From NCBI GenBank assembly GCA_963716925.1, contig CAVQUX010000015.1, positions 469,266-533,265 on the forward strand: a DNA stretch of 64,000 bases. The letters run 5' to 3'. Made by a program: the position numbers and the translations under genes. The stretch is from DAISKN01 sp963716925 (GTDB lineage: Bacteria > Acidobacteriota > Vicinamibacteria > Marinacidobacterales > SMYC01). Below are positions 9,161-19,220 of this stretch, in pieces. The notes under the pieces are model-generated. The model had not been told where the DNA came from and did no database searches. It saw nothing but the letters and a program-made list of their open reading frames with translations. Within the stretch, counting starts at the first letter, position 1, and each line of letters opens with the position of its first letter.

Positions 9161-10684
9161 ATGAGAATACTCTTGCTCGCGGTCCTGGGCGCGTTTCCCC
9201 TCAATGCCGCCGCAGAGATCCAGATCATCTCCGCGACGTACGGTCCCAATTGCGGGGCGGCGCACGACAACGCCAGAGATGCCGTCGCGGCGGCGTGCAA
9301 CGGTCAGAAATCGTGCGTTTACACGGTCGATTACCACGTGCTAGGCGACCCGGCTCCGGGCTGCGCCAAAACCTTTGTGGCGGAATGGACTTGCGCCACA
9401 GGCGCCCGACAGCATCGACAAGAGCTGCCGTCCGAGGCCGGCCTCGGCTCGCAACTGAAGCTCGCCTGCGGACTTGGCGCGATCGCGGGCAGTATCGTCG
9501 CCAACCCGAACGAGAACGATACTGCCGCACAGGCTGCGGCAGAATGGATTGTGCCGCCTACGCCAGAGACTCCGGTAGTAGAGATTCTGCCTCCCACGCT
9601 AGAGATAACCGCAATCAACCCCTCCCAACCGATCTTTAATGCCCCTTGGGGTGTTCACTTTCGGTTAATCAACAACTGGCTCGCTCGGAAGCCGTTGACG
9701 GGCTGGCTCGAGGCAGTCGCCTACGATTCGTCAGATCCTGTGAAAGCACATGCGATCGGTGGGCAAAGCTACCCCATCGCGGATTTGCAGGTGGATCAGG
9801 TCGCCGAAGGTGATCTTGTCTTCTTGACTACCTCTTCAATCGGGAATGGGTATGTGGAGCTGACGTACTTCAATATCTCCTCGGGCTATTCCCCAGCTCC
9901 ACGCTCATCGGATGGCGTCCTTCCTGATGTTCCACCTGATGTGAAGGCGGAGCTACTGGGCAGCGGCAATGCGGGAGCGCTTTCCACGGCAAGGTCAGAC
10001 GTCGTCGTGGTTCCCTCCGAGTCCGAGAAGTTCGCGGTCGTTTTCGATTTCGACACGGACAGCTGTTATCCGTCAGCTGCGGTGTCCGATGAGGGAATCG
10101 TGAATCCCGGACTCTCAGTAAATGACTGGGGCATCACCTCGGGGTGTCGGCAGGGGGGTCAACTGGAAAAAGCCAAGACGTATTACCGCAAAGAATCCAT
10201 TGGAGACTACAGCGTCCATATGTATGCGCTTTACTTCATGAAGGACAAGGCCGCCGATAGTGTCAGCGGCCATAGACATGACTGGGAGTTTGCACTGGTC
10301 TGGACAATTAATGGCGCGATCACTCATGCGAGCTACAGCCACCACGGCGACGTCACCACGCAAGCGAGATCCGAACTCTATTTTGATCTCGACGCAGAGG
10401 ACCATGTCAAAATCGTCTACCACCATGATGGTGCCTTGACTCATGCGATGCGGTTCGCGGGCAAAGACGAACAGGCCGAGAACCATCTGGGTCGTTGGGT
10501 GACACCGACCTTAGTTGATTGGCACACCATGACGGAGGAACTCCGGCGCAAATTCAACGAACATGATTTCGGGGAGGCTAATTGCTCGTTCAACGACTCA
10601 AACTTTCCTGAAGAGATCGCGAAGTCGCCTCCGCCGGGCTACCCGTCCGGGGCTGACTGGAAAGCGGCCGCTAGGAACCCATGA
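9161..10684 (+). CDS. Secreted NPP1/Nep1-like (NLP) necrosis-inducing family protein with lectin-like N-terminus
   Basis: 507-residue exported protein in one intact frame. The ATG at 9161 follows GGAGGG and starts a signal peptide (MRILLLAVLGAFPLNAAA). Residues about 20-80 carry five cysteines in a pattern (ISATYGPNC..., ACNGQKSCVY..., GDPAPGCAKTF...) resembling the SUEL/rhamnose-galactose-binding lectin domain. After a proline-rich linker and a middle region comes an NPP1 domain (about 288-500) with FDFDTDSCYPSAA and the hallmark heptapeptide GHRHDWE at 370-376. In fungal, oomycete and some bacterial NLPs this motif binds a divalent cation and is needed for damage to plant plasma membranes. 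The middle part (about 140-270) is unassigned. The pairing of lectin-like and NPP1 domains is unusual. Confidence 0.85.
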   Translation: MRILLLAVLGAFPLNAAAEIQIISATYGPNCGAAHDNARDAVAAACNGQKSCVYTVDYHVLGDPAPGCAKTFVAEWTCATGARQHRQELPSEAGLGSQLKLACGLGAIAGSIVANPNENDTAAQAAAEWIVPPTPETPVVEILPPTLEITAINPSQPIFNAPWGVHFRLINNWLARKPLTGWLEAVAYDSSDPVKAHAIGGQSYPIADLQVDQVAEGDLVFLTTSSIGNGYVELTYFNISSGYSPAPRSSDGVLPDVPPDVKAELLGSGNAGALSTARSDVVVVPSESEKFAVVFDFDTDSCYPSAAVSDEGIVNPGLSVNDWGITSGCRQGGQLEKAKTYYRKESIGDYSVHMYALYFMKDKAADSVSGHRHDWEFALVWTINGAITHASYSHHGDVTTQARSELYFDLDAEDHVKIVYHHDGALTHAMRFAGKDEQAENHLGRWVTPTLVDWHTMTEELRRKFNEHDFGEANCSFNDSNFPEEIAKSPPPGYPSGADWKAAARNP

Positions 10685-10741
10685 TCGCTGCTCGGTGCTC
10701 ACCGTCTTCAGTGACGATACTCGCGACCAGGAGCTCGCCCC

Positions 10742-11131
10742 GGGGTAACGAAGGCGGGCCGCCTCGAGTTTGGTGTCCTCTTGTTCCGAAAGAGGCCGCC
10801 GGTCTATTACGCGTTCGATCTCCTCTGGTGGGACGGTGCGGACCTGGGCGACTATCCGCTCTTAAGGCGGAAGGAGTTTCTCAGGGGGCGACTACCTGCA
10901 GAGTCCGAGAAGATTCTCTTCGCCGATCATGTTGAGGAAAAAGGGGTCGAGTTTTTCGGCAAGGTGTGCGCAATGGATCTCGAGGGAATCGTCGCGAAGC
11001 GGAAGATGTCACTCTATCGGGACGGAACGCGCTGGCTAAAGATCCGAAATCCGAACTACAGCCAGAAGGAGGGGCGGAGAGAGCTGTTCGAGTCGCGGCG
11101 GACACGGACAGAATGGGCGGTCCTAAAGTAG
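10742..11131 (+). pseudogene. Remnant of an ATP-dependent DNA ligase (LigD-type ligase domain)
   Basis: From about 10742 the sequence reads GRLEFGVLLFRKRPPVYYAFDLLWWDG, then LLRRKEFLRGRLP, ADHVEEKG, DLEGIVAKRK (nucleotidyltransferase motif IV) and WLKIRNPNYSQKEGR (motif V). These match the middle of the ATP-dependent DNA ligase adenylation domain, order preserved. The N-terminal part with the AMP-accepting lysine (KxDG) and the C-terminal OB domain are both absent. The fragment sits 58 bases after the NLP gene, with no start codon of its own (a TTG at 10781 at best). It cannot ligate; I read it as a truncated relic. Confidence 0.7.
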
Positions 11132-11185
11132 CTGATTGAAGACAGTTGGATTGCCGCCGTAGAATCTCGCGAAGGAGCCGTTCCC

Positions 11186-13802
11186 GTGATCGGCCGCACC
11201 CTATCTCACTACAGGATTCTCGAGAAGCTCGGCTCAGGCGGGATGGGAGACGTCTACCTCGCCCAGGACACAGAGCTTAAACGCGACGTAGCGCTCAAAG
11301 TGCTCCCGCCGGAGCTAGCGGAAAACGAGGAGAGGCGAGCCCGGTTCAATCGAGAAGCGCGAACCGTCGCCGCGCTGAACCATCCGAACATCGTCACCGT
11401 GTACTCCGTGGAGGAGGCCGAGGGCATTCACTTCATCACCATGGAACTTGTCCGGGGGAAGACGCTATCGGAGCGGATCCCCAAGGGAGGCCTCTCCTTG
11501 GAGAGATTCTTCAAGATTGCCATCCCGCTTGCCGACGCCGTCGCAGTGGCTCACGACCATGGGATCATCCACCGCGATCTGAAGCCAGCCAATGTGATGC
11601 TGACGGAAGACGGCCGGGTCAAGGTGCTCGACTTCGGTCTGGCTAAGCCGACGGCGGGTCTCTCGAGCGGTGACGGCGCTGCGAGCGAACTACCGACGGC
11701 GGCGAGGACTACGGAGGGTGTGATCGTGGGGACGGCGAGCTATATGTCCCCGGAGCAGACGGAAGGAAAGACGATCGATCCTCGCTCGGACATCTTTTCC
11801 CTCGGGGTGGTTCTTTACGAGCTTGCCACGGGGCAGCGCCCCTTCCGCGGCGACAGCGCGACCGCCGTTCTCTCGTCCATTTTGAAGGACACACCTGTTT
11901 CGGTGATGGAGCTCAAGCCGGAGCTGCCCTCCGAGCTCTCGAAGATCGTTCGGCGTTGCCTCGTCAAGGATCCGGAGCACCGTTACCAGAGCGCCAAGGA
12001 CGTCCGCAACGAGATCGAGGAACTCAAGCAGGAAATGGACTCAGGAAGCCTGGTAGCCTCCCAGCGTCCGACGGAGGTCCGTCGGTCGGGACCGGTCATC
12101 GCCGTACTCGGGCTTGCAGTCGTGTCGGTGGTGTTTGCGGCGTGGTTCCTGTCGCGCCCCCGGACGAGGAGCGTGCCGCGACTCGTGCACCCCGTGCAGC
12201 TCACGTCGGCTATCGGCGTCGAGGACCATCCCACGTGGTCTCCAGACGGGCGCATGATCGCTTATGAATCTCAGCAGAGCGGAAACTGGGACCTCTGGGT
12301 CACTCAAGCAGAAAAAGGACAGCCCGTTAACCGAACCGCTGATTTTCCCGGATTGGATCGCCGCCCGAGCTGGCACCCCGATGGCTCCGCCATCGCGTTC
12401 GTCTCCGAGAGAGAGGGGGGCGGCTGTTTCGTGTCGCCGGCAGTAGGCGGCGAACCGCGTCGAAGACAGGCTACTAGGCGGTTTAATTCAGTGCCGCAGT
12501 GGTCATCGGATGGCCAGGAAATTGCGTGTCTCGTCCGCGAAGACCCTGGGACGGACCTCGACATCCGCAATGTCTCGACACAGGAAGTGAGGCGCCTGCG
12601 CTTCTCCGGTCTGATAGACACGCCTTTCGACCTGAGCTGGTCTCCCGACGGTCGTTTTTTCGCATACGTTGACGCCGTCGATGACGCTTCGGACGTGACG
12701 TTCGTCCGAGTGTTACGGATGGCCGACGGACAATCGTACCCCATGACCGACGGCCGTACGAAGGACCGCAGCCCGAGCTGGTCCGCCGATGCCCGGGCTC
12801 TCTACTACGTCTCGAATCGTGGTGGGAGCATGGACCTCTGGCAGCAATCCCTCACAGCGGACGGCGAGCCCGAAGGCGCGCCCCGGCCCGTCACGGTGGG
12901 AATCGATATGCGAAGCGCGGTTTTCTCACCCGATGGGGCGATGCTCGCTTATTCCCGCGGTCGGCCAGTGGCGAACCTCTGGCGGGTCTCTATTCTTCCC
13001 GGACGTCCCGCGACCTGGAAGGACGCTACCCAGCTTACATTCGACCAAGTCACCGTGGAGTTCATGGACGAGTCCCCAGACGGGAAATGGATCGCAGTGA
13101 ACTCCGATCGCAAGGGGAACCATGACGTGTGGATCCTTCCCGTGGAGGGGGGGGACATGCGCCAGCTCACGCTCGACCCGACACCGGAATGGAAGCCCAC
13201 CTGGTCTCCAGACGGGAAGTACCTTGCGTTTTACGCCTATCGCAATGGAAACCGTGATATCTGGATCATGCCAGCCGAGGGGGGAGCCTGGCGTCAGGTG
13301 ACGAGGGACGAATCGGACGAGTATAACGAGCGCTGGTCTCCCGACGGTCTCAGCCTTGTGTTCCAGAAGAACAGGGACATATGGAAGATCTCCGTTGACG
13401 GCACCGAAGAGGTTCAGTTAACGGTTGATCGTGCTATCGATGCCCGTCCCGATTGGTCGCCCGACGGCAAGTGGATTGTGTTCGATTCCGACCGAACCGG
13501 GTCACGCCGCCTTTGGCGAGTCCAAGCGGAAGGGGGCGACGCCGAGCCTCTCACGAAGGGTCCCGGCTTACGGCCTTTCTTTTCGAACGATGGAAGGCGT
13601 GTCTTTTTCGAGGGCGACGGGGAACGGAACCGGGAATTTTTGGGAGCTTTCTCTGGAGGACGGGGAGGAGCGCCCTGTGACCGATCTTCGTGGAAGGCAG
13701 GGGGAACTTCTTCGCCATTCCGTCTCTCACGACGGGAAATCGCTCTACTTCACCTGGAGCGAGGACCTCGGCGACATCTGGGTCATGGATGTCGTTCAAT
13801 GA
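11186..13802 (+). CDS. Hanks-type Ser/Thr protein kinase with PD40/TolB-like propeller (frameshift near the end)
   Basis: Membrane kinase sensor. The GTG at 11186 starts MIGRTLSHYRILEKLGSGGM. The kinase domain (about 9-275) has glycine loop GSGGMG, Lys38, HRDLKPANV (Asp131), DFG (Asp149) and GTASYMSPEQ, so all catalytic residues are present. A single membrane segment near residue 305-325 (VIAVLGLAVVSVVFAAWFL) is followed by a long extracytoplasmic part with repeated WSPDG blades of a beta-propeller. Near 13620 the frame changes; the family ending HSVSHDGKSLYFTWSEDLG and DIWVMDVVQ is one frame over and stops at 13802. This architecture is very common in Acidobacteriota. The ligand and substrates are unknown. 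Confidence 0.85.
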
Positions 13803-14175
13803 TTGACCGAATCCCCACTCCAGGGTCGTCGAGGAGGTTAGCCGAAGAGGGATAGGTCGAGAGCGAACTAGCACCGGTCCCCGTACCCTCGCAGAACAGC
13901 GTCGGGTTGGTCCTTCGCAGTTTCAGGCCCACGAAGAGGCCCACTTGAACAGCTTGAAAGCGCGCCCTTTGCGCGAGAGTGGTCCTTGGGACGCCGCAGT
14001 TTCATGATCCGAATGTAGATGACAAGGGCCAGCGTGCTATCAAGCCATCTAGCCGCCTCCCGATACAATGGTCCCAGGCCCACGTCTAGCCAACTCTATT
14101 GTCGCCAGAACTAAAGACTGGGCCATCCCGGTGGTCCAACCAGGCCCAGACGGAATCCATCTCCGGTGCGCCCCT

Positions 14176-14266
14176 CCCCCAAGAAAATCTGGGGGTGTGT
14201 GAGAGCTAAATCTCTCCTCCTCACTCTCCATCTCAATCGTCACACCCATAATTACTTTAGAGGGGG
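14176..14266. repeat. Nested inverted repeat, diverged copy 1
   Basis: CCCCC (14176-14180), ten to eleven bases, GGGGTGTG, a pyrimidine-rich centre, CACACCC (14241-14247), about a dozen bases including ATTACTTTA, then GGGGG (14262-14266). The plan matches copies 2 and 3 but the bases have diverged. It abuts copy 2 directly. Confidence 0.5.
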
Positions 14267-14267
14267 T

Positions 14268-14361
14268 ACCCCCTATAGCAGTTCCGGGTTGTGTGCGTCT
14301 TCAGTCCCTTCTCCTCTCTCTCCTCTCTCTACTCACACAACCCTGTTTGGTTTAAGGGGGT
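14268..14361. repeat. Nested inverted repeat, copy 2 (best formed)
   Basis: ACCCCCT (14268-14274) pairs with AGGGGGT (14355-14361), and GGGTTGTGTG (14286-14295) pairs with CACACAACCC (14334-14343). The two unpaired spacers are exactly 11 bases each. The 38-base centre is almost pure pyrimidine (CTCTCTCTACT and similar). As RNA this would be two stacked stems with a symmetric 11 x 11 internal loop. The element ends 137 bases before the DUF4440 start. Confidence 0.7.
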
Positions 14362-14498
14362 GGGTGGGACACGCCGACCACATCGGACGAAGTCGGGTTC
14401 TTGGTTCTCATAAGGTCCACTCGTGTGGGAACCTCTCCGGGGCGGACATTCTAGTACTATTTCACCGGTCGCGTTCCGACCGAAAACTGGAGGTATCG

Positions 14499-14939
14499 AT
14501 GATTTGGACCGCTCTTCTCTCGCTCCTCGCAGCCGCGGGAGCCGCGCAGCAATCCACGGTGAATGAGATCGAGAAGATCGAGGTCGTCTTCAACGGGGCG
14601 TACGAGCGAAACGAGCTCGACGCCTACTTCTCCTACTTCGCCGATGACGTCACGATGTGGTTCGAGAGCGGGAGGGTGAATCTCGCCGACTACAAGAAAG
14701 ACTGGTACGCGCTCATCAAAGGAGGCGGCGGCGTCGAGAAGAACGCGCTCTCCGACATGCGCGTGCAGGTCTCGCCGGGCGGAGAGACCGCCATCGCCAC
14801 ATACAAGTTGGATGTCCTCACCCGGCAAGCCGACGGAAAAAAGACCAAAGAGCAGGCCTACGAGACCGACGTCTGGTTCAAGCGCGATGGGAAGTGGAAG
14901 CTCGCTCACGCTCACTACAACTCGAAAGTGGTGCCCTGA
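14499..14939 (+). CDS. Exported DUF4440/SnoaL-like (NTF2-fold) protein
   Basis: 146 residues. The ATG at 14499 follows TGGAGG and begins a signal peptide (MIWTALLSLLAAAGAA). The mature part has the NTF2-like pattern: a helix with VFNGAYERNELDAYFSYFADDVTMWF, strands around GGETAIATYKLDV, and the terminal DVWFKRDGKWKLAHAHYN typical of DUF4440. Such proteins may be enzymes or ligand carriers; the role here is unknown. A longer upstream frame back to 14166 would pass through the repeat elements and is not credible. Confidence 0.75.
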   Translation: MIWTALLSLLAAAGAAQQSTVNEIEKIEVVFNGAYERNELDAYFSYFADDVTMWFESGRVNLADYKKDWYALIKGGGGVEKNALSDMRVQVSPGGETAIATYKLDVLTRQADGKKTKEQAYETDVWFKRDGKWKLAHAHYNSKVVP

Positions 14940-15076
14940 AGAAGGACGCTCGACTCTCGGACATCCTCGACCGGCTCCCTTCTCGCTCGAAGCGCACCGA
15001 GGCGGAACGGAAGCAGGGGCGCGGATTCGAGACGCCCTGATTACAAACTGCGTTCAGCCGGGTGGCACCGCCTCCA

Positions 15077-16580
15077 TCAAGAGTGCAAGCGCTTTCGACA
15101 GAGCTTCGGGGCGCGGTATGTGACCTTGACTACCGCTTCGCCCGGTTCAGCACCTTTGTAGTGTCCGAGGCGTACGACCACGAGGCTGTGCGAAGGAATG
15201 ATGATGGTGTACTGGCCTCCCGCTCCCTGCATGGAGTACGCCTCCCTGGGAATCGGGAACGCGTCCGTTCCGTTGATCCAGAAGAAACCGCCGTAGACTG
15301 GCCTTCCGTCTGCGGCCCACGCCGGTGCGACCGTGCTTACGAACTTCGTGTAGCCCTCCGGGAGGATCCGCTCCCCGTTCCAGACGCCGTCCTGGAGATA
15401 GAGATTGCCGAGCCGCGCCCAATCTCTAGCCGATCCGAGCTCGTAGCCCTGGAGTAGGAAGTTCCCGTAGGGGTCGGCCTCGACTACCATGTTGCGGATC
15501 CCGATCTTGTCGAAAAGCTCGCGCCGCGGAAAGAAAGATACTCCTCGCCCCTTCCTTCGACTCCGAGCCGCACGAGGTAGTTGATGAGCACGGGGTCGCA
15601 GTTGCGGTAGCGTCCAACGGTGTTCGGCGGCCACTCCTGCGGCCGGGTCGCGGCCCAGGAAAATGAGTTGGCGCCGCCGGTATAGAGGTAGAGGTGATCG
15701 GGGTAACCGAGGGATGGATCGAGTCCGGGCTCGCCGGGCGCGGGGCATCGCAACCCGCTCGACATCCGGAGGATATCCTGAATCTTGATTTGTGCCCTCG
15801 GGATCCCCTCCTCCTGCCATTCCGGAATCGGCGCCGGTTGCTCGAGCTGATAGACGCCTTTCAGGATCATCATACCCATGAGCGTCGCCGTGAGGCTCTT
15901 TCCCATCGACCAGCTTTCGAGCGGCGTGTGCATGTCGATGCCGTCCGCGTATCTCTCGCCGATGAGGCGGCCCTTCCAGGTGACGACGAACGCGGCGGTC
16001 ATTTCAAGAGACTCGAACGCGGCGTCCACCGCCGCAGCGACTTTGGCGGCGTTGAGCTCTGCGCGGAGAGGCTCCTCGGGGAGCAGATCCCCCATGGGCC
16101 ACGGAGTCGTCGCGGCGTCGGGAAGAGTCGACGTGAGCTTCACCGGCGTGTAGTGGATGGAGTCCTCGCCTTTGGCAAGGGCCACACAGCCCTGGTCTCC
16201 CAGGTACTTCGCGGTGCGCACGACGCCGGTATCGAGCGTCAGGTGAACCGCCTTGTTCTCGCGGTCGATGCGCTTCTCCGTCACGTGCTTGCGTTCCTCG
16301 TACGGGCCAGTGAAATAGCCCACGTTCTCCGCGCGAAGTCGGGGTCGAGACCGGTGATGAAGACTGCCGAGCAGAGGGTTTTGGCAAAGCCCGCCGTGTG
16401 GTGCTCGAGCGCGTCTCCCGGAGGAGGTGTGTACTCTGTCTTCAGCTCGAGCGGCTTCGCACGAGCGATGAGCGCTTCGTCAGAGCCGGGCGGGGGAGAA
16501 GCGACGGGCTCGGCGGGCGGTGGACCGCCGCAGGCGGCGCAGAGGATGAGCACGATTCCCAGGAACGTAGCGCGTCTCAT
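15077..16580 (-). CDS. Serine hydrolase, beta-lactamase/PBP-like lipoprotein (two frameshifts)
   Basis: Beta-lactamase-family (class C-like) serine hydrolase. The ATG at 16580 starts MRRATFLGIVLILCAACGG, with a lipobox (LCAAC), so it should be an envelope lipoprotein. The frame changes near 16310 and near 15535. The joined product holds the catalytic SxxK in SWSMGKSLT, a YRNCDP segment in the YxN position, DILRMSSGL, and the C-terminal GGQYTIIIPSHSLVVVRLGH in the position of the KTG-like strand. Total about 500 residues, usual for this family of esterases, peptidases and EstB-like enzymes. It is convergent with the DUF4440 gene. Substrate unknown. Confidence 0.75.
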
Positions 16581-16704
16581 GTCGACCTCCGGGGTGGATT
16601 CTATTGATGTCGCGCGGATAAATCGACGACGGTATCCAGACCCCGCAGGAACAACCCGAGGACTCACACTCTGCCCGTAGCGGATCGAGGGGACAGGTCA
16701 GGGT

Positions 16705-16793
16705 ACCCCCTATAGCGATTCGGGGTTGTGTTCCAATTCCCGATATCCATCTCTCCCTCTCTACTCACACACTCCTGATTGGTTTAGGGGGGG
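16705..16793. repeat. Nested inverted repeat, copy 3
   Basis: Same plan as copy 2 and in the same orientation: ACCCCCT (16705-16711), TATAGCGATTC, GGGGTTGTGT (16722-16731), a pyrimidine-rich centre, CACACACTCC (16766-16775), TGATTGGTTTA, then a G run (16787-16793). It shares with copy 2 the loop words TATAGC and TTGGTTTA. It lies 125 bases upstream of the serine hydrolase start. Together copies 2 and 3 bracket the DUF4440 and serine hydrolase genes. Confidence 0.65.
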
Positions 16794-17160
16794 CGGGTGA
16801 ACACCAGGCTGATCGACTGCCGTCTGATCTCGCGGCCGGTTTCGCAGGCCAGTGCCGGGAGTTCTCCGCAGGATTTTGATGGATTAGAAAAGTAGGGTCG
16901 CCCTCGGGATGGAAACAAGTGAGCCTTAAGGTGCGTCCCAACGATTTTGTGGTGGAGCAGCTCGGGAACAACGCGGCTCGCTGCTTCGCACGAGGAACAG
17001 AGTCCGCGTCCTTTGCAGGAAAAGGCAACCGGAACTCGGCACGAACGACGAACAGAAAGGAGAGGTCCGAGTAAGCCCCAAGCTTGAACCGGGAAAGGTT
17101 CCCTATGATACAGAAATCGCCTCGTCAGCTGGGTGCCGCATCTCGCGGAGTTCACCCCTT
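16794..17160. other. Intergenic stretch, nothing recognised
   Basis: About 370 bases between repeat copy 3 and the FHA-GAF-phosphatase gene. No conserved frame, RNA gene or terminator was seen. Confidence 0.4.
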
Positions 17161-18950
17161 ATGCGTAATCCGGAGCTTCTAATCCGAGCCGAGGACAGAA
17201 GATCCGTTTCTTTTCCCTCTCGAAAAAGAACTCACTTCGATCGGTCGGTCAAATCAGAACGACCTTACTCTCGTCGACAACCAACTCTCTCGCCATCACG
17301 CGGAGATTCGAAGAGAAGGGGGGCGGTACTGGTTGAGGGATTCTCGCCAGTCGCTTCGGCACAGAGATCAACGGGAATACCATCCGGGAAAGTGTTCTCC
17401 TCCAAAACGGCGACGTAATTAAGCTCGGCAACATATCCATCCGATTCGTGGCCGGATCTTCTGACGCTGTCGTGCTGGGACCTTTCGGTGATGATGGCGG
17501 TCAGTTCTCCGGGCGAGATCAAGCAGACGACACGGGGTCTTGGCTCTGGGAAGGCACCGACTGCCTCGCAGCTCGGAGTCCCTGAGCCGAGGGTGACGCG
17601 GCCCGAAGCATCGGGTACCCAAATCTGGCGGAACGTGCTCGACGCAATAGCGGGGCCGATGCGAAAAATGGGCTCGGCGACTCGCAAGCGAAAGCTGATG
17701 GTGAGCGTCCTCAATCAAGCCAGCGTCGCGCTCGCTCAGGGCTTCTCGATGAAGGAGTTCCTGGAACATCTCCTCGAATTGCTCCAAGAGGCGATGCCAG
17801 CAGATAGAACTGCATTCGTAGAGATCCGCGACGAGGAGCCTCGGATCCGGCTACGAGCGGTTCGCGTGAGAGAAACTGGTCTGGATTCACAGTTCCGGCT
17901 CGCTCACTCGATCTCCTGCGCGTCTTGGCTCACGCTGGAAGAGGCACCGTTTCTTACGAGCGGCCGATCGAAACACTTCGTCAGCGGTGCCATCCAGGAC
18001 TTCCTGGCAGCGATCGGTGCTCGGTCCGCAATGTGGGCTCCCTCCGGACTAGCGAGAGGTTGACTGGCCTCCTTTATGCCGACACCGTCGGGGGAAAGGG
18101 CGTCTTCACGGAAGGCGACCTCTCGCTCCTGACATCGCTCGCCAACCTCGCAGCTGTCAAGATCGAAAATGCGATGTTGTTCGAGCACATAGCTGAGAAG
18201 AAGAGGATGGAGCATGAGCAGGCGGTGGCTGCTGAAATACAGCGGAGTCTCCTTCCGGTAGTGCTCCTAAGCTCCCCGATTGGGACTTCGCGGGCACCAA
18301 CGAGCCCTGTTACAGCATTGGAGGCGACTACTACGATTTCGTCCCGAGGTCGCAGGGTCGCCTGGCTTTGGCACTCGGAGATGTGTCGGGGAAGGGAACA
18401 GGAGCAGCGTTAATGATGATGGTCCTTGGGACGACCGTGCGGGCTTGTTCCGAGCAAGAAGGCGATGTCGCTTCCATCATTGCACAGACGAACCGGGTGA
18501 TGTGCCGGAACACGCCTACCCACGCCTTCGCGACCTTCTTCCTTGGAGATTCTTACCGAGCTCATGCGAACTTCGTTACGTGAATGCTGGGCACATCCCA
18601 CCCATTGTCCATCGCGCGCGTGATGGAGATGTCCTGCGACTGGAAGAAGGAGGGCCCGTGCTCGGGCTCTTCGAGGAGTCCGTGTTTCAGGTCGGCACTG
18701 TTCGGCTCGAACCCGGTGATTTACTTGTAGCGTTCACAGACGGTGTCAGCGAGAGTTGGAGCGATGACGAGGTGGAGTTTGGCGAAGAGAGGGTCATTGA
18801 TGTGATTCGCAGGAACGCCGCACTCCCTTCCGGCGAATTGGTTGAAAATATTCTGGGAGAGGTAGACGAGTACATCGTGGAGCTCACCCCACTGACGACC
18901 GGACGCTGATCGTCGCGAAAAGATGTTCACCCGAAATGGGAGACGGGTGA
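17161..18950 (+). CDS. FHA-GAF-PP2C (SpoIIE/RsbU-type) phosphatase, many frameshifts
   Basis: Signal-transduction protein of about 590 residues, readable only by changing frame several times (near 17215, 17340, 17930, 18055, 18260, 18560 and 18890). In order: an FHA phosphothreonine-binding domain (SIGRSNQNDLTLVDNQLSRH, GDVIKLGNISI), a GAF domain (SVLNQASVALAQGFS... to LLYADTVGGKGVFTEGDLSL), a linker helix (EQAVAAEIQRSLLP) and a PPM-type phosphatase domain (SIGGDYYDFV, LALGDVSGKGTGAALMM, YVNAGHIPPIV, LVAFTDGVSES with metal-binding aspartates). The family ending DDRTLIVAK is found only in the last frame, stop 18948-18950. RsbU-like enzymes dephosphorylate STAS proteins; a STAS gene is at 27.2 kb. 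The indel density is the highest in the left half, so true decay is possible. Confidence 0.7.
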
Positions 18951-19074
18951 AGCATTCGATAGCCCCCGCGCTTCGGTCCCTTACGATTCTCGACTTTGCG
19001 CATTGACGGACGCTCTCGACGCTCGAGTTCGGGGTGCTGTCCGGGGTAAGTGACGAAGATATTCGCCTGGCGAA

Positions 19075-19183
19075 CCGTCGGACAACCCGGACGGCCTCTT
19101 CTCCTCTAGAGAAAGGAAGAGAGAAAGGAGAAGAAGAGATAGTGCCCAAGGACTTCGGAACTGCTGTCCAGGCCGTCCGACGG
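19075..19183. repeat. Long imperfect hairpin with alternative pairing
   Basis: CCGTCGGAC (19075-19083) is the exact complement of GTCCGACGG (19175-19183), while GGACGGCCT (19089-19097) is the exact complement of AGGCCGTCC (19170-19178). The two stems overlap, so only one can form fully at a time. Inside, CTCTTCTCCT pairs with AGGAGAAG-AAGAG around a purine-rich stretch. It lies between the convergent phosphatase and PEP-CTERM genes. There is no T-run, so it is not a standard terminator. Confidence 0.5.
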
Positions 19184-19220
19184 ACAGACGGCGTCGCGCA
19201 CGAGAAACCGCTGTTCGCAT

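Larger units (their letters stand above)
13803..14498. other. Intergenic stretch with two structured repeats
   Basis: About 700 bases between the kinase and the DUF4440 gene. The last 320 bases hold the nested inverted repeats annotated at 14176-14361. In the first part a minus-strand frame (13868-14083) exists, but it has no family resemblance and no ribosome site, so I do not call it a gene. Confidence 0.5.

Noticed and set aside
13868..14083. Minus-strand frame of 71 codons
   Set aside because: No ribosome site and no family resemblance; composition follows the non-coding surroundings.
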